DNA of 64,000 nt from the NCBI RefSeq assembly GCF_000024205.1, contig NC_013216.1, positions 2,852,001-2,916,000 on the forward strand, written 5' to 3'. A model generated the notes under the pieces. The model saw only the letters and a program-made list of their open reading frames with translations. It searched no databases and was not told the origin of the DNA. A program made the translations under genes and the position numbers. Of this stretch, positions 34,596 through 42,873 are shown in pieces (position 1 is the first letter of the stretch; every line of letters begins with the position of its first letter). Origin of the DNA: Desulfofarcimen acetoxidans DSM 771 (GTDB lineage: Bacteria > Bacillota > Desulfotomaculia > Desulfotomaculales > Desulfofarciminaceae).

Positions 34596-36491
34596 CTATC
34601 CCGCTTCTTGATTAAGACTTCCTACTGTAAACTGGCTCAGGTAAAGTTCTGCATAGAAGCCGCCCTGTGCAAGAAGTTCATTATGAGTGCCTGTTTCAAT
34701 AATGCTGCCGTTATTCATTACCAGGATTAAATCAGCATCCCGAATAGTGGACAAGCGATGGGCAATAACAAAACTCGTTCTTCCCTTCATTAGTGCTGTC
34801 ATCGCCTTTTGGATTAGCAATTCGGTTCTGGTATCAACATTGCTGGTAGCTTCATCAAGAATCAGAATGGCCGGATCGGCGAGTATTGCCCGGGCAATTG
34901 TCAGCAACTGTTTTTGTCCCTGGGAAATATTCGAGGCTTCCTCATTGAGAATGGTATTATAACCATCGGGCAGGGTCCGGATAAAGTGGTCGGCATGTGC
35001 CGCTTTGGCTGCCCGCACAATATCCTCTTCGACAGCACCGACACGGCCATAGGCAATATTATCTCTGATTGTGCCGTTAAAAAGCCAGGTGTCCTGCAGC
35101 ACCATGCCAAACATCGTGCGCAGGTCACTGCGTTTTAAATTCCTGATATCGACACCATCTACTGTGATTTTTCCTGCACTAATTTCATAAAAGCGCATCA
35201 AGAGGTTAACAAGGGTGGTTTTGCCGGCTCCGGTCGGGCCTACAATAGCAATGGTCTGGCCCGGCCTGATATCGATATTCATATTTTCGATCAGAGCGGC
35301 ATCTTCCTTGTAGCCAAACCGGACATTTTGGAACTTGACCTCGCCTTTCGGCAACTCAATTCTCTTCGCAGCTTCCCTGTCCGGAATTTGTTCAACCTCG
35401 TCCATAAGCTCAAACACCCGCTCGGCGGAAGCTACCGTAGACTGGATGATATTAGCTATATTAGCTGTCTGGATGATGGGATGGGTAAACTGCCTGGAGT
35501 ATTGGATAAAAGCCTGTATATCACCGATTTCAATTGTTTTTTTTGTAACCAGAATACCCCCGACAACACAGACCAACACATAACCGATGTTGCTGATAAA
35601 GCTCATGAGCGGAAAAATTATGCCGGAAACGAACTGAGCTTTCCAGCCCGAATTATATAGTCTTTCGTTAATCTCATTGAATCTGACAACAGATTCACGC
35701 TCCCGTCCGAAAGCCTTTACAATTTGGTGGCCGGTGTACATCTCTTCAACATGCCCGTTGAGTATTCCAAGTTCCTTCTGTTGTGTGGCAAAGTATTTCT
35801 GGGAACGCTTGGCGATCATCACCGTCACTATAAACGAAAGCGGCAGGGTCACAAGCGCAATTAAAGTCATGAACGGGCTGATGGTCAACATCATTATGAG
35901 AATACCGACGATAGTAATAATCGAGTTAATTAACTGGGTCAAACTTTGCTGCAAGGTTGAACCGATGTTATCAACATCATTCGTTATGCGGCTTAAAATT
36001 TCACCATGGGTATGTGAATCGAAAAATTTAAGCGGGAGGCGGGCCAGTTTTTTATTGACATCATTACGAATATCAAAAACCGTTTTTTGTGCCACACCCG
36101 CCATGATATATTGCTGCAGGTAACTGAAGAACGCACTGAAAATATATAGTCCAATTATAAAAAACAGTATCTGTGCAATATAGTTAAAATCGATCTTAGC
36201 CCCGGCTATATTATTATGCCTCATCATAATTCCTTCAAACAATTTGGTGGTGGCTTTACCCAGGATTTTCGGGCTTGCAATGCTGAAAACGGTACTGAGA
36301 ATACTCATTATAAATACGGCCAGCAACCGGTATTTACGTGGTCTTAAATAGCCGAGGAGCCTTTTCATGGTGCCTTTAAAGTCCCTGGCTTTTTGCACCG
36401 GCATACCCATTTGCCCTCCCATCGGGCCTCTGCCGAAACCTCCTCCGGACCCTCCGGCCAGTGGTCTTTGCTCTCTGCGTTCTTCCCTCAT
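34596..36491 (-). CDS. ABC exporter half-transporter (consensus NBD-A/B, degenerate signature)
   Basis: A 631-residue fused TMD-NBD protein with a Gly-rich N-terminal extension (GGSGGGFGRGPMGGQMG), six membrane helices and an ABC domain from about residue 385. Walker A is GPTGAGKTT; Walker B ILILDEATS has the catalytic Glu; the H-loop His is in IAHRLST; the signature is changed to ISQGQ. Together with the upstream gene (4-bp overlap, ATGA) it should form a heterodimeric type IV exporter like BmrCD/LmrCD. Substrate is unknown, probably drugs or lipids. Confidence 0.93.
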   Translation of the reverse strand: MREERREQRPLAGGSGGGFGRGPMGGQMGMPVQKARDFKGTMKRLLGYLRPRKYRLLAVFIMSILSTVFSIASPKILGKATTKLFEGIMMRHNNIAGAKIDFNYIAQILFFIIGLYIFSAFFSYLQQYIMAGVAQKTVFDIRNDVNKKLARLPLKFFDSHTHGEILSRITNDVDNIGSTLQQSLTQLINSIITIVGILIMMLTISPFMTLIALVTLPLSFIVTVMIAKRSQKYFATQQKELGILNGHVEEMYTGHQIVKAFGRERESVVRFNEINERLYNSGWKAQFVSGIIFPLMSFISNIGYVLVCVVGGILVTKKTIEIGDIQAFIQYSRQFTHPIIQTANIANIIQSTVASAERVFELMDEVEQIPDREAAKRIELPKGEVKFQNVRFGYKEDAALIENMNIDIRPGQTIAIVGPTGAGKTTLVNLLMRFYEISAGKITVDGVDIRNLKRSDLRTMFGMVLQDTWLFNGTIRDNIAYGRVGAVEEDIVRAAKAAHADHFIRTLPDGYNTILNEEASNISQGQKQLLTIARAILADPAILILDEATSNVDTRTELLIQKAMTALMKGRTSFVIAHRLSTIRDADLILVMNNGSIIETGTHNELLAQGGFYAELYLSQFTVGSLNQEAG

Positions 36492-38224
36492 GCTATTTCC
36501 TCCTCGGACAGCTGTGAAACTACAATCTCACGATATACATCACATGTATTCAAGAGTTCCCTGTGCCTGCCGATTCCGGCAATTTTACCTTTATCCATAA
36601 CGATAATCCGGTCGGCATCCATTACCGTACTGACTCTCTGTGCTACGATCAGCACAGTGGCACAGGCCGTTTCCTTTCTGAGAGCTGCACGCAGGCTGGC
36701 ATCGGTTTTAAAATCAAGGGCGGAAAGGGCATCATCAATGACATAGATTTCAGGCCTTCGCACCAAGGCCCTGGCGATGGAAAGACGTTGCTTTTGTCCT
36801 CCTGAAACATTGGTTCCACCTTGTGCGATAACGGAATCAAAGCCATCCTTCATACCGGTGATAAATTCTGTGGCCTGGGCGATTTCGGCAGCACGCCTGA
36901 CCTCTTCATCCGTAGCAGCTTCTCTGCCATAACGGATATTTGCAGCAATGCTGCCGGTAAAAAACACTGCTTTTTGCGGTACCAGCCCTATCTTAGATCT
37001 CAAACTTTCCTGTGACATCTCCCGCACATCAACACCGTCTATTAAAATACTGCCCTTATCAATATCGTAAAAGCGGGGTATCAGATTTATCAAAGTCGAT
37101 TTTCCTGAACCGGTACCACCAATAATAGCCGTAACCTCGCCGGGCCCGGCCGTGAAGGAAATATCACTGATAGCAGGTTCCTCAGCCCCGGGATAGCTGA
37201 AGGTAACATCCTTAAACTCCACAAAACCCTTTTTGTCGCCTGCCTTTTTCACTCTTTCAGCGTCCTTGATTTCCGGAATGAGATCAAGCACTTCGTTAAT
37301 TCTTACGGCGGAAGCTTCCGCCCGGGGAATCATAATAAACATGAAAGAAATCATAATAAGTGAGAACATGATTTGCATGGCGTATTGAAGAAAAGCCATC
37401 ATATCTCCGACCTGCATGTCGCCTTTATCAACCCGAATACCGCCAAACCAGACAATGGCAATACTGGAAAGGTTCATCACCAGCATCATCACGGGCATTA
37501 AACCGGCCATAATTATATTGACTCTAATGGCTGTGTCGGTCAGATCGCTGTTGGCTTTTAAAAAACGTGCGTTCTCATGTTCGAGACGATTAAAGGCACG
37601 AATAACTCTAATGCCGGTAAGTCCCTCGCGCAAAACCCGGTTTAATTGATCAAGATTGACCTGCATGGCCTTAAAAAGCGGTACGGCTTTACGAAAAATA
37701 ATCAGGATTGTACCGGCAATAACCGGCAGTACAACAACAAAGACCAGCGATAAGACAGCATCTTTGGACACCGCCATAATAATGCCACCGATGCACATCA
37801 TGGGTGCACTGATCATCATACGCATCATAATAATCAGCAATTGCTGAATCTGGTTAATGTCGTTAGTAGTTCTGGTAATCAGTGAGGCTGTGCCCATCCG
37901 GTCAAACTCGTTGAGTGAATAACTCTCTACCCGAGAAAAAACCATGCCGCGCAGATTCCGACCTAATCCTGTTGCTATTTTGGCGGATAAATAGCTCGCT
38001 GTAATCATACACAAAGCACTGACTGCCGCAAAAAACAGCATTTTTCCGCCAACGTTTACAATGTAATGTGTATCGCCTTTGACGATGCCTGTATCCACAA
38101 TACCGGACATCAAAGTCGGCAAATACAAATCGGTAAGTGATTGAAAAAGCAAGAGCAGCAAAACAGCAGCAACAGACCATGTGAAGGGCTTTAAAAACCT
38201 GACTAACTTAATCATTAACCTCAT
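36488..38224 (-). CDS. ABC exporter half-transporter (degenerate catalytic site)
   Basis: A 578-residue TMD-NBD half-transporter with six helices in residues 1-310. Walker A GGTGSGKST and signature VSGGQKQR are intact, but the Walker B Glu is replaced (VIDDALSALD) and the switch His is Gln (VAQRVST). These are the changes expected in the degenerate site subunit of heterodimeric exporters. ATG at 38224. The dispersed repeat copy 5 lies between this gene and marR upstream. Confidence 0.93.
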   Translation of the reverse strand: MRLMIKLVRFLKPFTWSVAAVLLLLLFQSLTDLYLPTLMSGIVDTGIVKGDTHYIVNVGGKMLFFAAVSALCMITASYLSAKIATGLGRNLRGMVFSRVESYSLNEFDRMGTASLITRTTNDINQIQQLLIIMMRMMISAPMMCIGGIIMAVSKDAVLSLVFVVVLPVIAGTILIIFRKAVPLFKAMQVNLDQLNRVLREGLTGIRVIRAFNRLEHENARFLKANSDLTDTAIRVNIIMAGLMPVMMLVMNLSSIAIVWFGGIRVDKGDMQVGDMMAFLQYAMQIMFSLIMISFMFIMIPRAEASAVRINEVLDLIPEIKDAERVKKAGDKKGFVEFKDVTFSYPGAEEPAISDISFTAGPGEVTAIIGGTGSGKSTLINLIPRFYDIDKGSILIDGVDVREMSQESLRSKIGLVPQKAVFFTGSIAANIRYGREAATDEEVRRAAEIAQATEFITGMKDGFDSVIAQGGTNVSGGQKQRLSIARALVRRPEIYVIDDALSALDFKTDASLRAALRKETACATVLIVAQRVSTVMDADRIIVMDKGKIAGIGRHRELLNTCDVYREIVVSQLSEEEIA

Positions 38225-38248
38225 CTTCTCCTGTCAGTTAGGGATTAC

Positions 38249-38370
38249 CCAAGAAAGTCACTTTAAGCAACTTTCGCGCAACCATAGGCACTCGTGCTCG
38301 ACAGAAATTATGCGGCATACCTTAACTTGTTTACAAATTCAGCATAAGCATAATTTCCCAGAGTATAAAA
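38249..38370 (+). repeat. Dispersed structured repeat, copy 5
   Basis: Begins CAAGAAAGTCAC-TTTAAGCAACTTTC, contains GGCACTCGTGCTCG and ends GCATAATTTCC, followed by CAGAGTATAAAA as in copies 3 and 6. The DnaA-like position here is TTGTTTACA. It sits between marR and the ABC operon, which it may have split. Confidence 0.7.
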
Positions 38371-38386
38371 AAAATTTAGTTAAAAA

Positions 38387-38839
38387 TTACAATTGTTTTT
38401 CTTCCTCTTTGTCCAACAGTTGCCGCAAAGCTGCTAATCCTTCCAAAATTTTTATTTTTTCCGCAACCATTGCCCGGTCAAATATATCTACAACGCCTGA
38501 AAACATCTGGTGTGGCATCATTTTAATGTGTTTTTTGCCCAAATCGGTTGTTGTTACTTTGGTAATTCGGCGATCTTGCAGGTTCTGGGATCGCATGACC
38601 AGTCCTTTGCGTTCCAATCTATCCACGATTCCCGATATAGTGCTATGGGAAAGTCCGACTTTTTGACTCAATTCTTTAACACTCAGATCACCGTATTGAA
38701 CTAAATGTCCCATAACAATTCTTTGAGGAACTGTAAATCCGCCTTTTATTGCATGTGACTCAGCCCCCCGGTGCAATTGCCTGAACAGAAAAAGCAAATG
38801 CTCAACCAATTTCTGATTCGCCTGATCTTCATTTAACAT
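38387..38839 (-). CDS. MarR-family regulator
   Basis: A 150-residue winged-helix regulator: LVEHLLFLFRQLHRG helix, the recognition region QKVGLSHSTISGIVDRLERKGLV and the wing NLQDRRITKVTTTDLGKK. ATG at 38839 follows AGGGAG; an earlier GTG/ATG six codons up is less well placed. It is the first gene of the group with the two half-transporters, a common drug-efflux arrangement. A palindromic operator candidate lies upstream at 38865-38881. Confidence 0.92.
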   Translation of the reverse strand: MLNEDQANQKLVEHLLFLFRQLHRGAESHAIKGGFTVPQRIVMGHLVQYGDLSVKELSQKVGLSHSTISGIVDRLERKGLVMRSQNLQDRRITKVTTTDLGKKHIKMMPHQMFSGVVDIFDRAMVAEKIKILEGLAALRQLLDKEEEKQL

Positions 38840-38864
38840 GCACCTCACTCCCTGCATTTAAGTC

Positions 38865-38881
38865 GCAACACGACGTGTCGC
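38865..38881. promoter_or_regulatory. Candidate MarR operator
   Basis: GCAACACG-A-CGTGTCGC is a 17-bp near-perfect palindrome located 26 bp upstream of the marR start codon. MarR proteins usually bind such dyads at their own promoter, so autoregulation is likely. Confidence 0.55.
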
Positions 38882-39021
38882 ACCAGAACATATTATATTA
38901 GTTAAATTATCCTCTGTCAAGTCAACTGCATCTAATAAGTGGTTATTATCAACGGAAACGAGATAGTTATGCGTAAACGTATTTTCCGAAGTGCAAGCAG
39001 GTAGCTTGACTTATTAATACG

Positions 39022-39645
39022 CTACTTGCTGAGAAATATATAACCGAAAAACATAGAGGCTATGATTAAAATAATCGGATGCATCTTAAACTGGAAAATC
39101 AGGACCAGGGCTATCAGGGCAATAATCCAGGTAACCGGAAGAGGAAAAGATTTTAGTCCCATGTCCCAAGCAGTTTGCAGAAGAAGCACTACCACGACCG
39201 GGCGAACTCCTTTAAGCATACCCGTAATCTGAGGTGTGTCCTTATATTTGAGATAGATTCCTGCCAGGCCCAGCATAGCAACTGCCGTAGGTATAACCGT
39301 ACCCGCCAGAGCAGCGGCTGCACCCCATAAACCTGATATCTTGTAGCCGACATAAGCAGCCATTTTCGTAGCAATAGGTCCGGGCAGGGCATTGCCCATA
39401 GCCAGCACATCTGTGAACTCTTCAGTGCTAAGCCACTTATAATTGTTCACCACTTCCCGCTGAATGAGAGGAATTACAGCAGGCCCGCCCCCAAAACCAA
39501 AAAAATTAGCCCGCCCAAAAGCCAGAAACAACTGCCAGAAGAGAACGCACAGAGGCAGAGTTGCCAGAGTGGTAATAATCAAACCACGAATCCCTTTTTT
39601 CTTGTCGTCAAGCTTATCAGCTACAACAGTTTCCCGGTGTGTCAT
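39022..39645 (-). CDS. Chromate transporter (CHR) family protein, half-size
   Basis: A 207-residue, one-domain CHR protein with five to six helices. The FFGFGGGPAVIPLIQREVV and LAMGNALPGPIATKMAAYVGYK motifs are diagnostic. Half-size CHR proteins usually act in pairs; only one is here, so it may pair with a distant partner or have lost one. Anion transport (chromate or sulfate) is inferred from family. ATG at 39645 follows AAAGGAG. Its promoter carries a TGGTATACCA site shared with the gntR promoter. Confidence 0.88.
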   Translation of the reverse strand: MTHRETVVADKLDDKKKGIRGLIITTLATLPLCVLFWQLFLAFGRANFFGFGGGPAVIPLIQREVVNNYKWLSTEEFTDVLAMGNALPGPIATKMAAYVGYKISGLWGAAAALAGTVIPTAVAMLGLAGIYLKYKDTPQITGMLKGVRPVVVVLLLQTAWDMGLKSFPLPVTWIIALIALVLIFQFKMHPIILIIASMFFGYIFLSK

Positions 39646-39674
39646 ATCAAACACTCCTTTATTGATTAAAATAA

Positions 39675-39686
39675 ATGGTATACCAT
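39675..39686. promoter_or_regulatory. GntR operator candidate upstream of chrA-like gene
   Basis: Perfect palindrome ATGGTATACCAT lies 30 bp upstream of the chrA start codon. The same core TGGTATACCA occurs at 40414-40427 in front of the GntR gene, and T(G)GTATACCA matches the usual FadR/FCD GntR sites. Confidence 0.72.
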
Positions 39687-39699
39687 GCTGCTTTAAATT

Positions 39700-40395
39700 T
39701 TACACTTCAGTTTGTCTCTTTTGAGCCATTTCACTAAAATAAGCCTGCCTTGAATTATCAATATGCTCTCTGGCAATACGCTCAGCCAGGTCGCCATCCC
39801 GCAGCTTAATGGCCTCAACCAGTTGACGATGCTCCAAAGTAGCCGCGGCCACACGTCCCGGATAACAATAACCTACTCTGACACAGCGGCTGATATGGTC
39901 TGTCAGAGTCATAATCATACTGTACAAACGCGGGCTGTCGGCTGATTTATAGATGAGATCATTAAACTCCAGATGTACACTTTCCAACCTTTTCAGGTCA
40001 ACCTCACGGGCAAACTTCTCTATATCATTCAGAAGTTCAACCAATTCCCGCAATTGCTCCGGGTTAATTCTCTCAGCCGCCATACGTGCGGCCAGTCCCT
40101 CCAGCACCGCACGTATGCGGTATATCTCCAGCACCTCCAGGTCATTGACCTGTGCCACCACAGCCCCTACCCGCGGCAGATGGGATACCAAACCCTCCAA
40201 TTCCAGCATGCGAACGGCTTCTCTCACCGGAGTTCGGCTTACGTTTAATTGATCCGCCAGCTTGCGCTCTACCAGGCGCTCGCCCGGTTTCAAGCCACCC
40301 GCGAGAATAGCCTCCCGCAGGCGATTATAAACCTTATCGCGCACCTGAAAGGAAGTTTCAATCTCTACCGGTTTAAGATCAATTATTTCGCTCAT
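39700..40395 (-). CDS. GntR-family regulator, FCD subfamily
   Basis: A 231-residue regulator. The N-terminal winged helix (about 1-80) has RDKVYNRLREAILAGGLKPG and LADQLNVSRTPVREAVRMLELEG; the C-terminal FCD domain has helices with RAVLEGLAARMAAERI and EFNDLIYKSADSPRL, LTDHISRCVR and EHRQLVEAIKLRDGDLAERIAREHI, which include the usual Asp/His metal-binding positions. Likely controls its own promoter and the chrA-like gene (shared operators), and perhaps the metabolic operon starting at 40857. GGGAG lies seven bases before ATG 40395. Confidence 0.93.
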   Translation of the reverse strand: MSEIIDLKPVEIETSFQVRDKVYNRLREAILAGGLKPGERLVERKLADQLNVSRTPVREAVRMLELEGLVSHLPRVGAVVAQVNDLEVLEIYRIRAVLEGLAARMAAERINPEQLRELVELLNDIEKFAREVDLKRLESVHLEFNDLIYKSADSPRLYSMIMTLTDHISRCVRVGYCYPGRVAAATLEHRQLVEAIKLRDGDLAERIAREHIDNSRQAYFSEMAQKRQTEV

Positions 40396-40413
40396 CATAT
40401 CACTCCCTTGGTA

Positions 40414-40427
40414 TATGGTATACCATA
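40414..40427. promoter_or_regulatory. GntR operator candidate at the gntR promoter
   Basis: Perfect palindrome TATGGTATACCATA, 18 bp upstream of the gntR start and close to a TATAAT. Same core as the site at 39675-39686. Confidence 0.75.
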
Positions 40428-40627
40428 CAATCTATTATATTATAAAATCTGAACAGAAGTACTGCAAGAGTAAAAAATATAATTTACATCCAGTATGTCC
40501 TGAAATTTTATTAATCGACAGCAATAGCTATATATAAATTCTCCACCACCTGGACTGCAATATAAAAATAGAAATCCTGATGTTATAACCTGTTAACTAA
40601 AAATCTTAACGGCGGAAAAAATTGCAG

Positions 40628-40656
40628 TTGAATTATTTAATTAATGATCTTATAAT
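40628..40656 (+). promoter_or_regulatory. SigmaA-type promoter of the metabolic operon
   Basis: TTGAAT, 17-base spacer, TATAAT. It would start transcription at about 40663, giving a ~195-nt leader before the ATG at 40857. Confidence 0.72.
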
Positions 40657-40662
40657 AATCAT

Positions 40663-40777
40663 TGTAGAATGGTAGGATGGTAAATGGGTAGCTTTATACA
40701 GGTATACGGGCTTTTACGATTGGTTTGGTCTTACCTGTTAATTCACCATAAACACCTCTATCTGGAGGTGTTTTTTT
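40663..40777 (+). promoter_or_regulatory. Structured 5' leader with attenuator (possible riboswitch, class unknown)
   Basis: The leader contains nested helices: ATGGTAAAT (40677-40685) with ATTCACCAT (40741-40749, one mismatch), and inside it ACAGGTA (40698-40704) with TACCTGT (40732-40738). Directly after the outer helix comes a terminator hairpin AAACACCTC / GAGGTGTTT with seven Ts (40750-40777), still 80 bp before the coding start. This is the layout of an attenuator or riboswitch. I do not recognise the aptamer; it has no T-box, SAM, THF, TPP or cobalamin core that I can see. Confidence 0.6.
40750..40777 (+). terminator. Leader terminator (attenuator)
   Basis: Perfect 9-bp stem AAACACCTC / GAGGTGTTT, loop TATCTG, then T-run. 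It lies between the promoter at 40628 and the first gene at 40857. Confidence 0.85.
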
Positions 40778-40856
40778 GTTTTACCGCTTACCTGACCACA
40801 ATAATATATATCAGCAAAAACTGAAAACATTAATTTTGTGGAAAGGGGATAAGATC

Positions 40857-42059
40857 ATGACAACTAGCTTACCTGAAAAGAAAACTATTGAGATAGGCAT
40901 CATCGGAGGCCCGTTTGACCGCATCACCACTGTTTTGGAAGAGTTTGAACCCGGACAGAAAGATTTTATAGTGCACCCGGAGAGTTTCGGAGTAACACCC
41001 CGTACCGTCAGCCAGATCAGCGAGCGCGAAGTAGAGGTTACTGTCCCCGCCCGCATGCACTCAACCGTACTGGACATGAACAGGTTTAATACCGGTCGGG
41101 CAGGCGGCGGCGGCATCGGCTGGGCTGTCGGTGTATATTTTCAGGCCAGAGTACGGGCCACTGCCAACCCGGATATAGTAGTCAAAGGGCAGCGCCCTTT
41201 GATTGTCAGCCATTTTGCCCATGTTTTTAAAGAAATATTAAAATTTCCCGGAGGCTTTGAAATTGAGCTCTATGACCACGGGCGCCGCCATGTAGGAATG
41301 GGTTCTTCCACAGGCACCATGACTGCTGCCTGTGTAGGAATCAATGAAGTTTTAGGGCGTCCCTTCACCAACCGCGAACTAAGACGCATACTGGGCTTCA
41401 ACGCCTGCGAAGAATCCGGCCTTCATTACCTGATCAGAGGCTTTGAAACAGGCATCGGTGCAATGGCCGGTATTAACGGGGGCATGGTGCTCAGCACAGA
41501 CGATATGGAACTGGTTTACAGAATCCCCGTACCTGAAACCAAAGCACTTATTTTTATTCCTGATGTACCTTCCCTGGAAGACGAGTATTCAGGCAAAGAA
41601 ACTGCTGCGGAATCGGAAGTTGAGCTTTTGATGAGACGGGCGCGTTACCTGGACACTTTACAGTGCGGCACCAAATCTCAGATTGTCCTGCTAGACCTGC
41701 TGCCCTCCATGGTCAGGGGGGATTTAAGAGGTATAGGCAACTCCCTGTTCGATCTGGCTTTTCTCGGTTCCAAGAGGGCTGAGTGTGAGCAGCACGGCGT
41801 GTTCGGGGCTCCTATTTACCATTTTCTCGGTACCTTGCGGGGCATCGGGGCGGAAGTTGTTGGCATGAGCTCTGTGGGACCGACTGTCTACGCTATGACC
41901 AAGGATCAGGATGTTATGGACAGAATGCTAAAATACTTAAAAGATCATGACGTACCGGAAAGCCGCATTATTGAAACCTTTATTGATAACACAGGGGCTC
42001 GAGTCAAAGAAAACGGTGTGGAAAGGAACTACCAGCATGAAGGATGGCTTACTTGTTAA
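40857..42059 (+). CDS. GHMP kinase-superfamily protein, beta-RFAP-synthase-like
   Basis: A 400-residue protein. The layout follows beta-ribofuranosylaminobenzene-5'-phosphate synthase: VTVPARMHSTVLDMNRFN (N-terminal RxH-DMN block), GGGGIGWAVG, and the GHMP motif VGMGSSTGTMTAACVGINEVLG; later GIGAMAGINGGMVLSTDD and the C-terminal GMSSVGPTVYAM. In methanogens and methylotrophs the enzyme couples PRPP with an aromatic acid to make a C-riboside. The substrate here is unknown. ATG at 40857 follows GGAAAGGGG; the frame is open 27 codons further upstream, but that part overlaps the leader terminator. First gene of a four-gene operon and overlaps the TrpF-like gene by 23 bp. Confidence 0.8.
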   Translation: MTTSLPEKKTIEIGIIGGPFDRITTVLEEFEPGQKDFIVHPESFGVTPRTVSQISEREVEVTVPARMHSTVLDMNRFNTGRAGGGGIGWAVGVYFQARVRATANPDIVVKGQRPLIVSHFAHVFKEILKFPGGFEIELYDHGRRHVGMGSSTGTMTAACVGINEVLGRPFTNRELRRILGFNACEESGLHYLIRGFETGIGAMAGINGGMVLSTDDMELVYRIPVPETKALIFIPDVPSLEDEYSGKETAAESEVELLMRRARYLDTLQCGTKSQIVLLDLLPSMVRGDLRGIGNSLFDLAFLGSKRAECEQHGVFGAPIYHFLGTLRGIGAEVVGMSSVGPTVYAMTKDQDVMDRMLKYLKDHDVPESRIIETFIDNTGARVKENGVERNYQHEGWLTC

Positions 42060-42873
42060 ACTCTGCGGCATGACAAATATAGAAGATATCCAATTGGCTG
42101 CTCGGTACGGTGCTGATTATGCCGGTGTTGTAACTGAAGTGGATTTCTCTCCCAGATCATTGACTATTGAACAGGCGGAGACAGTTTTTCAATTGTCTCC
42201 GCTGCCAACAGTCGCACTGGTTTACAACATAGCCTGGGATAGACTTGTTTACCTGGTTCAAAAACTGCAGCCTCACGCACTGCAGTTTCTGGGACCGGAA
42301 AACCCGCAGCTCCTGAGCAGATGCCGGGATAAATTTCATCAAACGGAACTCTGGCAATCAATCCACTTGCCGGCGGCAGAAGTCAACACCTCCAATACAA
42401 ATATTAGCAAAACTGCAAATATTGAAGCAGTACAAACACCGGAGCAACTTAACGCAGACCGGTTAACAAGCAATAATATTTCTAATAACGCAGGTAATTC
42501 ATGCTATAACGGTGAATTATTATCCCCAGAGGAAGCTTACATACTTAAGCAAGTAAAGCAAAACATGCTGGAATGTTATCAGGCCGGAGCGAATGTTTTT
42601 CTGCTTGATGCGGCAACTAAAATTAACGGAAAAACCCGTTTCGGAGGTACAGGGAAAACGGTCAACTGGAAACTGGCCAGAAAGTTAATTGATGCATCAC
42701 CTCTGCCGGTTTTTCTGGCCGGAGGCATAAACCCGGCCAACATTGCTGAGGCCATAAACAAAGTACACCCGTCAGGTATAGATTTATGCAGCGGTGTAGA
42801 AGCACTGCCCGGTAAAAAAGACCCGGGGAAAATTAAAGCCTTGATGGAAGGCGTAAAGAAAGCAGTGATTTAA
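42037..42873 (+). CDS. Phosphoribosylanthranilate-isomerase-like protein (TrpF family)
   Basis: A 278-residue TIM-barrel protein. KLCGMTNIEDIQLAARYGADYAGVV at the N-terminus has the catalytic Cys position, VFLLDAATKINGKTRFGGTGKTVNW contains the catalytic Asp and phosphate-binding region, and VFLAGGINPANIAEAI and GIDLCSGVEALPGKKD are also TrpF-like. A low-complexity Asn/Ser/Thr-rich insert of about 55 residues splits the barrel (VNTSNTNISKT ... NNISNNAGNS). No other trp genes are nearby, so it probably performs an Amadori-type isomerisation of another phosphoribosyl or sugar-phosphate substrate. ATG at 42037 after GGAAAGGA. Confidence 0.85.
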   Translation: MKDGLLVKLCGMTNIEDIQLAARYGADYAGVVTEVDFSPRSLTIEQAETVFQLSPLPTVALVYNIAWDRLVYLVQKLQPHALQFLGPENPQLLSRCRDKFHQTELWQSIHLPAAEVNTSNTNISKTANIEAVQTPEQLNADRLTSNNISNNAGNSCYNGELLSPEEAYILKQVKQNMLECYQAGANVFLLDAATKINGKTRFGGTGKTVNWKLARKLIDASPLPVFLAGGINPANIAEAINKVHPSGIDLCSGVEALPGKKDPGKIKALMEGVKKAVI

